Positions 8,935 to 16,494 of a stretch of DNA of 62,368 nucleotides are shown piece after piece. The translations under genes and the position numbers were made by a program. How positions within the stretch are numbered: position 1 is the stretch's first letter; each line of letters opens with the position of its first letter. Source of the DNA: Paenibacillus montaniterrae (GTDB lineage: Bacteria; Bacillota; Bacilli; Paenibacillales; Paenibacillaceae); assembly GCF_018403185.1 (NCBI RefSeq), contig NZ_BOSE01000017.1, positions 1-62,368 on the forward strand, read 5' to 3'. The notes beneath the pieces were generated by a model that saw only the letters and a program-made list of their open reading frames with translations, ran no database searches and was not told the origin of the DNA.

Positions 8935-9660
8935 TTGAGCGAGCAAAAAGAGGTTGCCCTGCTCGAAGGGGAACGGATTGATGATTTGCTGACCGATTCA
9001 GGGTTGAAAATTATTCAGAGCAGAGAGGTATTCAGCTTCTCGCTTGATGCAGTATTGCTGGCGCGTTTTGCCAAGCTGCCAAAACGCGGCCGAATTGCTG
9101 ATTTTTGTACAGGAAATGGCGTAATCGCCTTATTGTGCTCCGATAAAACCGAGGCGCAAATAGATGCGATTGAAATTCAGCCTCGTCTGGCAGAGATGGC
9201 AAGGCGTAACGTGACCATGAATGACCTGCAGCATCGTATTGAGGTTATTGAAGAAGATTTAAGGAGCTATGCCCTGCATGCTGGTAATGGCATCTATCAC
9301 GCCATTACCGTTAATCCGCCATATATGAGGCCTGCGGCTGGCGACAAAAATGATAATGAGCATTATGCAATTGCACGACATGAGCTGTACTGCACGATCG
9401 AGGATATAGCCAAGGCAACCTGCAAGCTGCTCCGTCCTGGCGGCAAGCTGTTTATGGTGCATCGGCCGTCGAGATTGGCTGATATTATCCAATCATTAAG
9501 AAATTGGAAGATTGAGCCTAAAGTGATTCAGTTTGTGCATCCTAATCAGCATGGTGAAGCAAATATGGTATTAATAGAAGCAATACGGGATGGCAGGCCT
9601 GATCTGCGCGTGCTGCCGCCGCAAATTGTATATAATGAAGCGGGAGAACAAATGATATGA
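8935..9660 (+). CDS. trmN6: tRNA1(Val) (adenine-N6)-methyltransferase family protein (YabB/TrmN6)
   Basis: A 241-residue class-I SAM-dependent methyltransferase. Motif I is DFCTGNGVIALL, and NPPY (in ITVNPPYMRPAAG) is the N6-adenine methyltransferase motif. The N-terminal ERIDDLL ... REVFSFSLDAVLLARF is typical of YabB/TrmN6, which modifies A37 of tRNA(Val). TTG 8935 is chosen because AAGGAG lies 8 nt upstream. The earlier in-frame TTG at 8902 falls inside the terminator. It overlaps rsmI by 4 nt (ATGA). Confidence 0.9.
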   Translation: MSEQKEVALLEGERIDDLLTDSGLKIIQSREVFSFSLDAVLLARFAKLPKRGRIADFCTGNGVIALLCSDKTEAQIDAIEIQPRLAEMARRNVTMNDLQHRIEVIEEDLRSYALHAGNGIYHAITVNPPYMRPAAGDKNDNEHYAIARHELYCTIEDIAKATCKLLRPGGKLFMVHRPSRLADIIQSLRNWKIEPKVIQFVHPNQHGEANMVLIEAIRDGRPDLRVLPPQIVYNEAGEQMI

Positions 9661-10535
9661 ATATTCAAAAGAGCTTTCAAGGTTTACAGCAATATGGCAG
9701 CTTATATCTCGTCGCCACGCCAATTGGCAATTTGGAGGATATGACGATGAGAGCGATTCGCACACTGCAGGAGGTAGCGCTTATTGCTGCTGAGGATACA
9801 CGCAATACACGCAAGCTGCTTACCCATTTTGAGATAAAAACAAGGCTGGTCAGCTACCATGAGCATAATAAGGAAGCGAGCGGCCCGGAATTGATCAAGC
9901 TGCTGCTGCAAGGCGAGAGCATTGCGATTGTAAGTGATGCCGGTCTGCCGGCTATTTCTGATCCTGGAGCTGACATTGCCCGTGATGCAATTGCGCAAGG
10001 AATTGCAGTCGTGCCGATTCCAGGAGCAAACGCTGCGCTATCCTCGCTCATCGTATCGGGCTTGAATACGGATCGCTTTACCTTTGTCGGTTTTTTGCCG
10101 CGCGACAAAAAAAGTATAGTCGCCTTGCTGCAGCAGTATGCTGCTTATCGAGAGACGCTTATATTTTATGAATCGCCCTATCGCATTCAAAAAACGCTGC
10201 AATATATGCTGGAATGCTGGGGAGATCGTCAAGCAGCGGTTGCGCGCGAGCTGACAAAAAGACATGAGGAAATCGTGAGAGGCCATTTATCGCAATGTAT
10301 CGCGCATTTTAATGAGCATCAGCCGCTCGGAGAGTTTTGTATTATTGTTGAAGGATTGAATGATGCTGAGCTGGAGAAGCTGGAGGAGGCGTCTCAGGCA
10401 TGGTGGAAGGAGCTATCGATTGCAGAGCATGTTAAACATTATGAATCCAGCATGTCACATAAAGATGCCATGAAGCAGACTGCGATTGATAGAGGCGTTT
10501 CAAAGCGAGATGTGTACAATGAAATCCATCGCTAA
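9657..10535 (+). CDS. rsmI: 16S rRNA 2'-O-ribose C1402 methyltransferase
   Basis: A 292-residue tetrapyrrole-methylase-fold SAM enzyme that methylates the ribose of C1402 in 16S rRNA. Visible motifs are YLVATPIGNLEDMTMRAI, AAEDTRNTRKLL, SDAGLPAISDPG and VPIPGANAALSSLI. Full length. Its start overlaps the trmN6 stop (ATGA), indicating coupled translation. The yazA gene that separates these two in B. subtilis is absent. Confidence 0.96.
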   Translation: MNIQKSFQGLQQYGSLYLVATPIGNLEDMTMRAIRTLQEVALIAAEDTRNTRKLLTHFEIKTRLVSYHEHNKEASGPELIKLLLQGESIAIVSDAGLPAISDPGADIARDAIAQGIAVVPIPGANAALSSLIVSGLNTDRFTFVGFLPRDKKSIVALLQQYAAYRETLIFYESPYRIQKTLQYMLECWGDRQAAVARELTKRHEEIVRGHLSQCIAHFNEHQPLGEFCIIVEGLNDAELEKLEEASQAWWKELSIAEHVKHYESSMSHKDAMKQTAIDRGVSKRDVYNEIHR

Positions 10536-10580
10536 TTAATGATTTTCTAGCAATTAGCAACTCTATTAGAAGTTTACGGT

Positions 10581-10617
10581 AAAAAAAGACCTTCCTGGCA
10601 CAATATGTCCAGGAAGG
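10581..10617 (-). terminator. Terminator of abrB (minus strand)
   Basis: A perfect 9-bp stem CCTTCCTGG/CCAGGAAGG (10590-10598, 10609-10617) is followed, on the minus strand, by T7 (A7 at 10581-10587). It lies between the convergent rsmI and abrB ends. Confidence 0.88.
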
Positions 10618-10679
10618 CATCAAGGAGTATAAAAAGGTTAGAATTAACATGTCGATAATTATAGTATACCTTATTTTTT

Positions 10680-10934
10680 TTATTTTGTCACAGGAGATGG
10701 CATTTCTGATAAACAATTTTGGCAAACAATTTTTCCTTTGAAGTACGTTACGTCTTCAGCGTTGCCACAGAAGATACAAGCAGGCTCGTATTTTTTTAGC
10801 ATAATGCGCTCGCCATCAACATAAATTTCCAGCGCATCCTTTTCGCCAATGCCTAACGTGCGGCGCAATTCGATTGGAATAACGACACGACCTAGCTCGT
10901 CCACTTTACGTACAATTCCAGTTGATTTCATCAT
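10680..10934 (-). CDS. abrB: Transition-state regulator AbrB with C-terminal zinc-ribbon-like tail
   Basis: This 84-residue DNA-binding regulator has an N-terminal ~50 residues nearly identical to B. subtilis AbrB (STGIVRKVDELGRVVIPIEL), the swapped-hairpin fold. AbrB represses stationary-phase and sporulation genes during growth. The C-terminal half differs from B. subtilis: it carries C53-x2-C56 and C71-x2-C74, a likely zinc ribbon, in place of the usual oligomerisation segment. The start could be the first or second Met (10934 or 10931). The gene is on the opposite strand to its neighbours, with its own promoter and terminator. Confidence 0.94.
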   Translation of the reverse strand: MMKSTGIVRKVDELGRVVIPIELRRTLGIGEKDALEIYVDGERIMLKKYEPACIFCGNAEDVTYFKGKIVCQNCLSEMPSPVTK

Positions 10935-10963
10935 AAAAATTCCGTCCTCTCACATTTTTGAAC

Positions 10964-10980
10964 GTTGTCATTATTCGACA
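10964..10980 (-). promoter_or_regulatory. Pair of Spo0A boxes in the abrB leader
   Basis: On the minus strand TGTCGAA (10974-10980) is followed after 3 nt by TGACAAC. Both match or approach the 0A box TGNCGAA. They lie just downstream of the predicted abrB start point, the same arrangement by which Spo0A~P represses abrB in B. subtilis. Confidence 0.78.
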
Positions 10981-11002
10981 TTGTTCGTGTAATTTTAAAT
11001 TA

Positions 11003-11031
11003 ATAATACCAACTCTTACCAATCGAGTCAA
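11003..11031 (-). promoter_or_regulatory. Sigma-A promoter of abrB
   Basis: On the minus strand TTGACT (11026-11031) and TATTAT (11003-11008) are separated by 17 bp. Each hexamer differs from consensus at one position. The start point would fall about 10 nt before the Spo0A boxes. Confidence 0.8.
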
Positions 11032-11038
11032 TATCATT

Positions 11039-11066
11039 TTGAAGCAAAAATCGCTTATATTATAAG
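11039..11066 (+). promoter_or_regulatory. Candidate sigma-A promoter of the HD-domain gene
   Basis: TTGAAG (11039-11044) and TATAAG (11061-11066) are 16 bp apart, divergent from the abrB promoter. The -35 is a 4/6 match and the -10 a 5/6 match. Confidence 0.4.
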
Positions 11067-11138
11067 AATTCAGCTAAAATTTTTATGGTTTTTTCCTTTT
11101 AATAGAATACTATACATTCGAGATTTTGCAAACAGTTT

Positions 11139-11155
11139 TCCGACATTCTTCGACA
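11139..11155 (-). promoter_or_regulatory. Second pair of Spo0A-like boxes, upstream of the HD-domain gene
   Basis: On the minus strand TGTCGAA (11149-11155) and TGTCGGA (11139-11145) lie 10 bp apart, about one helical turn, flanked by T and A runs as in strong 0A boxes. They sit 46-62 nt before the ATG at 11201. The first is an exact TGTCGAA; the second has one mismatch. Confidence 0.55.
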
Positions 11156-11200
11156 AAAACATTTAATTTTGACAAAAAATTGAACAAGGGAGGCGTTAAG

Positions 11201-12520
11201 ATGAGCACATTAAAAGAGGAAAAGGTTTTTAAGGATCCGGTACATAGCTATATTTATGTTCAGGATGAGCTAATTTGGAATTTAATTAATAGTGCGGAGT
11301 TTCAACGATTGCGAAGAATTCGACAATTGGGCACTACTTTTTTAACCTTTCATGGAGCGGAGCATAGTCGTTTCTCTCATTCTTTAGGAGTCTATGAAAT
11401 TACGCGTCGCATCATTTCTCAATTTGAGCGCTACAACTATCCAGACTGGCCAAAGGAGGAACGTATCGTAGCATTATGCGCCGCTTTGCTGCATGATATT
11501 GGACACGCGCCGTTTTCCCATTCTATAGAAGAAATATTTGAAACAGATCATGAGCAATGGACGGTGAAAATTTTACTAGAGGATACAGAAATTAACCATA
11601 TTCTTGCCGCCTATGCGCCAGATCTTCCATTAAAGGTAGCTCAGGTTATACAAAAAACGTATAGCCAATCGATTGTTGTTAGTTTAATTTCCAGCCAGCT
11701 TGATGCGGACCGCATGGATTATTTACTTCGAGATGCATATTTTACCGGAACAGATTATGGCAATTTTGATTTGGAGCGCATTTTGCGCGTGCTGCGTCCG
11801 CATCAAGGAACGATTGTAGTTAAGGAGAGCGGTATGCATGCTGTCGAGCATTATTTAATGTCGCGCTATCAAATGTATTGGCAAATTTATTTCCATCCTG
11901 TAACGCGCAGCTCAGAAATTATTTTGCGTCAAATTTTCAAGCGGGCCAAGCAGCTTTATACAGAAAAATATACGTTCCAATGGATGGATCCGGCGATCTT
12001 CTCTTTAATAGAAGGAACACTGCATTTAAATTCCTATTTAAGCCTTGATGAGTCGTTAGTGCAGTATACGTTTAGCCGTTGGCAGCATGAGAATGACCAA
12101 CTTTTGTCCGAGCTGTGCGAACGCTTTCTCAATCGCAAGCTGTACAAATATATTACCGCTACAGAAATGCCGGAGCAATGGCTCGAAGAGATCAAGAAAG
12201 CCTTTACATCAATCGGGCTTGATCCCGAATATCATATGGAAATTGATTATCCAATGGACAGACCGTATGATATATACAGAACGGAGCAGCCAATCATTAG
12301 CGGCAGGGAGAAAGCGCCAATCATGCTGCTTGAAAAAGATGGTACATTGACAGAAATTGCATCAAAATCAGACATTATTTCGTCAATAAGCGGGTTGCAT
12401 CAAGGACGGTTTCATTTGTACTATCCTGAAGAAGCGTTAATTAGACATCGTCACCAATTAAGTGCCAGGATCAAACAAATTTTCAACATACAAGATGAGG
12501 AGCAGTCAAGCAATGATTAA
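11201..12520 (+). CDS. HD-domain phosphohydrolase (dGTPase/YwfO-like)
   Basis: A 439-residue metal-dependent phosphohydrolase. The HD superfamily signature is clear: H-S-R-F-S-H-S-L-G-V near residue 55, then LLHDIGHAPFSHS near residue 105 and a later DADRMDYLLRDA motif. The architecture resembles YwfO-type and dGTPase-related proteins, which hydrolyse dNTPs. The actual substrate is not determinable here. ATG 11201 has GGGAGGCG at the right distance; an upstream in-frame ATG (11126) has none and would run through the Spo0A boxes. It occupies the place of metS in B. subtilis and overlaps tatD by 8 nt. Confidence 0.87.
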   Translation: MSTLKEEKVFKDPVHSYIYVQDELIWNLINSAEFQRLRRIRQLGTTFLTFHGAEHSRFSHSLGVYEITRRIISQFERYNYPDWPKEERIVALCAALLHDIGHAPFSHSIEEIFETDHEQWTVKILLEDTEINHILAAYAPDLPLKVAQVIQKTYSQSIVVSLISSQLDADRMDYLLRDAYFTGTDYGNFDLERILRVLRPHQGTIVVKESGMHAVEHYLMSRYQMYWQIYFHPVTRSSEIILRQIFKRAKQLYTEKYTFQWMDPAIFSLIEGTLHLNSYLSLDESLVQYTFSRWQHENDQLLSELCERFLNRKLYKYITATEMPEQWLEEIKKAFTSIGLDPEYHMEIDYPMDRPYDIYRTEQPIISGREKAPIMLLEKDGTLTEIASKSDIISSISGLHQGRFHLYYPEEALIRHRHQLSARIKQIFNIQDEEQSSND

Positions 12521-13286
12521 ACTATTCGACACCCATGCGCATTTGGATGCCTCGCAATTTGACGACGATCGCGAGCAAATGATTGCGCGTGCCAAAGAGG
12601 CAGGAGTAGAGCTGATTGTAAATATTGGCTTTGATCGACAAACAATTCCGACAACAATCGCATTAGCCGAACAATATGATTTTATTTATGCGGCCGTAGG
12701 CTGGCATCCTGTGGAAAGCGTCCATATGAAGGACGGGGATTTGGCCTGGATTGAATCCTTGTGTGCTCATCCCAAAGTAGTAGCAATTGGCGAAATCGGC
12801 TTGGATTACCATTGGGATACTTCGCCAAAGCATGTACAGCATGAGGTGTTCCGCCAGCAAATCGCGCTTGCGAAAAAGCTGAACAAGCCGATTATTATCC
12901 ACAATCGCGACGCCCATGCCGATGTAGTTCGTATTTTGCAGGAGGAAGGCGCTGCAGAGGTTGGCGGCATTATGCACTGCTTCTCTGGCAGCTGGGAAAC
13001 AGCGAAACAGTGTCTCGATATGAATTTTTATATTTCGTTCGGCGGACCTGTTACCTTCAAAAATGCAAGAGTGCCCAAAGAGGTGCTGAAAAGGGTTCCA
13101 TTAGACCGTTTATTAATCGAAACAGATTGCCCGTATTTAGCACCTCATCCATATCGTGGAAAGAGAAATGAGAGCGCCTATGTGTCACTTGTAGCAGAGG
13201 CAGCAGCACAAATAAAGGAAATTTCCCTTGAGCAATTAGCTGAAATTACTCTTGAAAATGGGAAAAAATGTTTCCGAATTATGTAG
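12513..13286 (+). CDS. tatD: TatD family metal-dependent DNase (YabD)
   Basis: This 257-residue TIM-barrel hydrolase shows metal ligands FDTHAHLD near the N-terminus, GEIGLDYHWD, then PIIIHNRDAH, GIMHCFSGS and LLIETDCPYLAPHPYRGKRN. TatD proteins are Mg-dependent 3'-5' exonucleases linked to DNA repair and turnover. ATG 12513 follows GAGGAG by 10 nt and overlaps the HD gene stop. It is followed by a 426-bp gap before yabE. Confidence 0.94.
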   Translation: MIKLFDTHAHLDASQFDDDREQMIARAKEAGVELIVNIGFDRQTIPTTIALAEQYDFIYAAVGWHPVESVHMKDGDLAWIESLCAHPKVVAIGEIGLDYHWDTSPKHVQHEVFRQQIALAKKLNKPIIIHNRDAHADVVRILQEEGAAEVGGIMHCFSGSWETAKQCLDMNFYISFGGPVTFKNARVPKEVLKRVPLDRLLIETDCPYLAPHPYRGKRNESAYVSLVAEAAAQIKEISLEQLAEITLENGKKCFRIM

Positions 13287-13408
13287 AAACGCTTGAAAAG
13301 CGAAGAAAAAAAGACTTTTCGTACGATAAAACTAATTTTTATCGGCAAATTTAATATAATTTTCGTGAAAGACCTTAATTTTTCTTGAAAATCGCATTTT
13401 ATCGCTTC

Positions 13409-13438
13409 TTTACAAGTCCACCGTGAACAGGGTATGAT
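13409..13438 (+). promoter_or_regulatory. Candidate sigma-A promoter of yabE
   Basis: TTTACA (13409-13414) and TATGAT (13433-13438) are 18 bp apart, each one mismatch from consensus. Transcription from here would give a ~265-nt leader before the yabE start. Confidence 0.5.
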
Positions 13439-13489
13439 TCATTTCAGAACTTTTACACTCTGTATTGAATTTCCAGTTTTCTCAAACTC

Positions 13490-13685
13490 AAATTTGAATC
13501 GCGCGTTTCAAAATTTTGGGAGAGTTGAGCACTTGATGTTAAAGCTTCCTGATCTATCGATTTTGCATAAATGAGAGATAGAGCTCATAGAGATAGTGAT
13601 GAGGAGGAACAAGAAAACAGGAAGCGTGCAAAGCACGCCATATAGGTTATAGTCGCGTCAGTTGTAACATGCGTAATTATTGGCG
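13490..13685 (+). promoter_or_regulatory. Structured leader region before yabE, class unknown
   Basis: Several complementary stretches suggest a folded RNA. AAATTTGAA pairs with TTCAAAATTT around 13490-13515. GCTTCCTG (~13544-13551) pairs with CAGGAAGC (13618-13625). GCGTGC-AAA-GCACGC lies at 13624-13638, and CGCGT/ATGCG at ~13654-13673. It does not show the conserved c-di-AMP (ydaO) or c-di-GMP-I riboswitch cores that I know. No T tract is present, so it is not an obvious attenuator. Confidence 0.35.
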
Positions 13686-13712
13686 GCGGGGCTATGAAGG
13701 AGGACCGATGAA

Positions 13713-14861
13713 GTGGGATTAATTCCAGTCAAGGACACCCATGGCAAACGATCATCCAGCATGACTTTCGCAATGCGATGGAAGCATGGAAACTTGCGTT
13801 TGATTATGTTAAGTATTGCAATCTCAATCGCTATGACTTTCATGTTTTTGGTGTTGTTATACGGCAAGACGGAAAAAAGCGTCTCCGTAGTAGTGAATGG
13901 ACAAGAAACTGTTGTAACAACCAAACAATGGGATCTACAACGCCTACTGGATGAACAAGCTATTACGGTTGGACCGCATGATCAGGTGTCAGCATCGCTT
14001 AATGCGCCGATTAAAGACGGCGATGTGATCGAGATCAATTATGCGATACCTGTCAACGTAGTAGCAGACGGAAAAACGTCTAAGGTATACACAACAGAGA
14101 AAACGGTGCAGGCGGCGATCGAGCAGTTGAATATATCGATTCGCAGTCAAGATAAAATAGAACCTCCACTGGAAGCAGAACTGGAGGCTAACGATACAAT
14201 AAAGGTTGTTCGTGTCGAAACAAAAGTGACGTCTCAAGAAAAGACGGTACCTTTCTCTATTGTGAAGAAGGAAGATAGCAGCCTGACAAAAGGCACGGAA
14301 AAAGTAGTACAGACAGGCAAGGTTGGCGTTGTCGTGGAGCAAGTCGAGCAGCGCTATGAGGATGGCGTGCTTGTTGCCGATTCGGTCGTAAAGGAAACGG
14401 TGAAGGCTGAAGCTGTTGACCAAGTGGTTGCGATCGGTACAGCAAAAGCAAAATCATCCATCACAACGATGTCGAACAGCAGTGGCTCGTCTGAGACAGT
14501 CACGGTTGGCGATTATACGTTCAAGGCGTCTGAGGTATTGTCTAATGTCACATTGACAGCCTATACAGCAGGCCCTGAATCAACAGGAAAAGATGTTGGT
14601 GATAAAGGCTATGGGATTACTGCATCTGGAACAAAGGTTGAGGAAGGGCGAACGATTGCCGTTGATACTTCTGTTATTCCGATGGGCTGGTGGGTTTACA
14701 TCGAAGGTGTAGGCTTGCGGCGCGCGGAAGACAAGGGTGGCGCTATTAAAGGCAAGAAAATAGATGTGTACTTCGACGATGTCGATGTCGCAACAAAATT
14801 TGGCAGAAAGAAAGGCGTAACAGTTTACGTCATCGGGCCAAACAAGCCGACAGCAAGCTAA
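13713..14861 (+). CDS. yabE: YabE-like cell-wall protein: DUF348, G5 and 3D domains
   Basis: A 382-residue cell-surface protein. A membrane segment (about residues 29-50) anchors or exports it. DUF348 repeats (VVVNGQETVVTT, VVADGKTSKVYT) follow, then a G5-type region and a C-terminal 3D domain with its three aspartates (AVDTSVIP, EDKGGAIKG, DVYFDD). The family resembles Rpf/Sps stationary-phase survival muralytic proteins. GTG 13713 has GAAGGAGGA upstream; an ATG at 13708 is out of frame and stops at once. Confidence 0.92.
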   Translation: MGLIPVKDTHGKRSSSMTFAMRWKHGNLRLIMLSIAISIAMTFMFLVLLYGKTEKSVSVVVNGQETVVTTKQWDLQRLLDEQAITVGPHDQVSASLNAPIKDGDVIEINYAIPVNVVADGKTSKVYTTEKTVQAAIEQLNISIRSQDKIEPPLEAELEANDTIKVVRVETKVTSQEKTVPFSIVKKEDSSLTKGTEKVVQTGKVGVVVEQVEQRYEDGVLVADSVVKETVKAEAVDQVVAIGTAKAKSSITTMSNSSGSSETVTVGDYTFKASEVLSNVTLTAYTAGPESTGKDVGDKGYGITASGTKVEEGRTIAVDTSVIPMGWWVYIEGVGLRRAEDKGGAIKGKKIDVYFDDVDVATKFGRKKGVTVYVIGPNKPTAS

Positions 14862-14894
14862 TTAAGCGTTTTGCTGCGGTAAATAGCTATAGTG

Positions 14895-14927
14895 AAGAAG
14901 AGGCAATTGCCTCTTCTTTTGTTTTTG
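14895..14927 (+). terminator. Terminator after yabE
   Basis: The perfect palindrome AAGAAGAGGCAATTGCCTCT and its completion (14895-14918) run into TTTTGTTTTT. Confidence 0.9.
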
Positions 14928-14989
14928 TTCGGCTTCATTATCGGCTATACTAAGAGCATAAGGTTGTTTGGCGGAAGGATGGATAACGA

Positions 14990-15547
14990 TTGATCAAAGA
15001 AGTAATTGTTGTCGAGGGCAAGGATGATACTGTAGCGATCAAGCGTGCTGTTGAGGCAGATACGATTGAAACGAACGGCTCCGCCATCGGCAAGGATGTG
15101 CTGGCTCGGATCAAGCTGGCCAATGAACGCAGAGGCATTATAATTTTTACGGACCCTGATCACGCTGGTGAAAGAATTCGCAAAATTGTAGCTAGCCACG
15201 CACCCGGCTGCAAGCACGCTTTTTTGCCGCAGGAGCTGGCTTCTTATAACGGGGATATCGGGATTGAAAATGCAAGCCCGGAAGCGATTCGTCAGGCGCT
15301 GTCGTCGCTGCGTACGGAAACGGACAGCATACATGGCGAAATAACGCTGGACGATTTAATGCAGGCAGGGCTGCTTGTGCATCCGCAGGCGTCCGAGAGA
15401 CGTTTGCAGCTCGGCAAGCTGCTTGGCATCGGCTATGCCAACGGCAAGCAATTTTACAAGCGCTGCGCCAGCTTTCATATATCACGAGAAGAATTTTACA
15501 CTGCTGTTGATCAATTAGGCTATAGGCTGGAGGATAATGGTTCATGA
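14990..15547 (+). CDS. rnmV: Ribonuclease M5
   Basis: A 185-residue TOPRIM endoribonuclease that matures the 5S rRNA precursor. The TOPRIM motifs are VVEGKDDTVAIKRA near the N-terminus and FTDPDHAGERIRK near residue 45. Length is normal. The TTG start follows GGAAGGATGG. Its stop overlaps ksgA by 4 nt, the usual rnmV-ksgA pairing. Confidence 0.95.
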   Translation: MIKEVIVVEGKDDTVAIKRAVEADTIETNGSAIGKDVLARIKLANERRGIIIFTDPDHAGERIRKIVASHAPGCKHAFLPQELASYNGDIGIENASPEAIRQALSSLRTETDSIHGEITLDDLMQAGLLVHPQASERRLQLGKLLGIGYANGKQFYKRCASFHISREEFYTAVDQLGYRLEDNGS

Positions 15548-16425
15548 AGCAAATCGAGGTATCTACACCGAAACGGACGAAAGAAATTATTGCCCGACAC
15601 GGCTTTTCCTTTAAGAAAAGCTTGGGTCAAAACTTTTTGATCGACAGCAATATTTTAAATCGCATTGTAGACGCTGCCGAGCTAAGCAAGGATAAAGCTG
15701 CGCTAGAGATCGGACCAGGCATTGGCGCTTTAACGCAGCGTCTGGCACAGGAGGCCGGTAAAGTAACGGCTGTTGAAATTGATCAGCGGCTCATTCCGAT
15801 TTTAAGTGAAATTTTGGCAGAGGAAGAGCATGTTGATGTGGTGCATGGAGATGTGCTTCAGCTTGACTTGGCGAAGCTGTTTCAGGACAAATTTGCAGGC
15901 TTCAGTAAAGTGAGTGTCGTCGCCAATTTGCCTTATTACGTTACGACACCGATTCTGATGAAGCTGCTGGAGGAGAAATTGCCGCTTGAGCATATCGTGG
16001 TGATGATTCAAAAAGAAGTGGCGCAGCGGATGGCAGCGAAGCCAGGCGGCAAAGATTATGGGAGCCTTTCGATTGCGGTGCAATATTATTGCACGACGGA
16101 AATCGTCTGCATGGTGCCGCATACGGTGTTTATTCCGCAGCCCAATGTTGATTCAGCGGTTATCAAGCTATCGCTGCGCCAGCAGCCAGCCGTTGCGGTC
16201 GATGATGAGGCCTTTTTCTTCCGCGTTGTACAGAGTGCATTTGCACAGCGCCGCAAAACACTTATTAATAATTTACTGCAGCTTACAGGCAAGGAGAAGC
16301 GGCCACAGCTTACGGAGCTGCTGGAACAAATCGAAATTGATCCTGGACGCCGAGGCGAAACGCTAAGCCTTGATGAATATGCAAAGCTGAGCCAGGCGCT
16401 TAAGGCGTCTGGACTGGCGGGCTAG
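15544..16425 (+). CDS. rsmA: 16S rRNA dimethyladenosine transferase (KsgA/RsmA)
   Basis: A 293-residue SAM-dependent enzyme that dimethylates two adjacent adenosines near the 3' end of 16S rRNA. Motifs KKSLGQNFLID, LEIGPGIGALTQRL (SAM-binding) and NLPYYVTTPI (the NLPY catalytic motif) are present. It overlaps rnmV (ATGA) and is translationally coupled to it. Confidence 0.97.
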   Translation: MKQIEVSTPKRTKEIIARHGFSFKKSLGQNFLIDSNILNRIVDAAELSKDKAALEIGPGIGALTQRLAQEAGKVTAVEIDQRLIPILSEILAEEEHVDVVHGDVLQLDLAKLFQDKFAGFSKVSVVANLPYYVTTPILMKLLEEKLPLEHIVVMIQKEVAQRMAAKPGGKDYGSLSIAVQYYCTTEIVCMVPHTVFIPQPNVDSAVIKLSLRQQPAVAVDDEAFFFRVVQSAFAQRRKTLINNLLQLTGKEKRPQLTELLEQIEIDPGRRGETLSLDEYAKLSQALKASGLAG

Positions 16426-16446
16426 ATTTTCTGCAAGGAATTACTC

Positions 16447-16474
16447 ACCATTCCTCTTTGTCATCCATACGATA
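16447..16474 (+). promoter_or_regulatory. Sigma-K-type promoter of yabG
   Basis: AC (16447-16448), 17 bp, then CATACGATA (16466-16474) match the sigma-K pattern AC-N17-CATAnnnTA. B. subtilis yabG is known to be sigma-K-dependent. Confidence 0.65.
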
Positions 16475-16494
16475 GATGAAGAGGTGATTAGCCT

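Noticed and set aside
13441..13712. c-di-AMP (ydaO) or c-di-GMP-I riboswitch before yabE
   Set aside because: The conserved cores of these classes that I know are not present, although the region looks structured.
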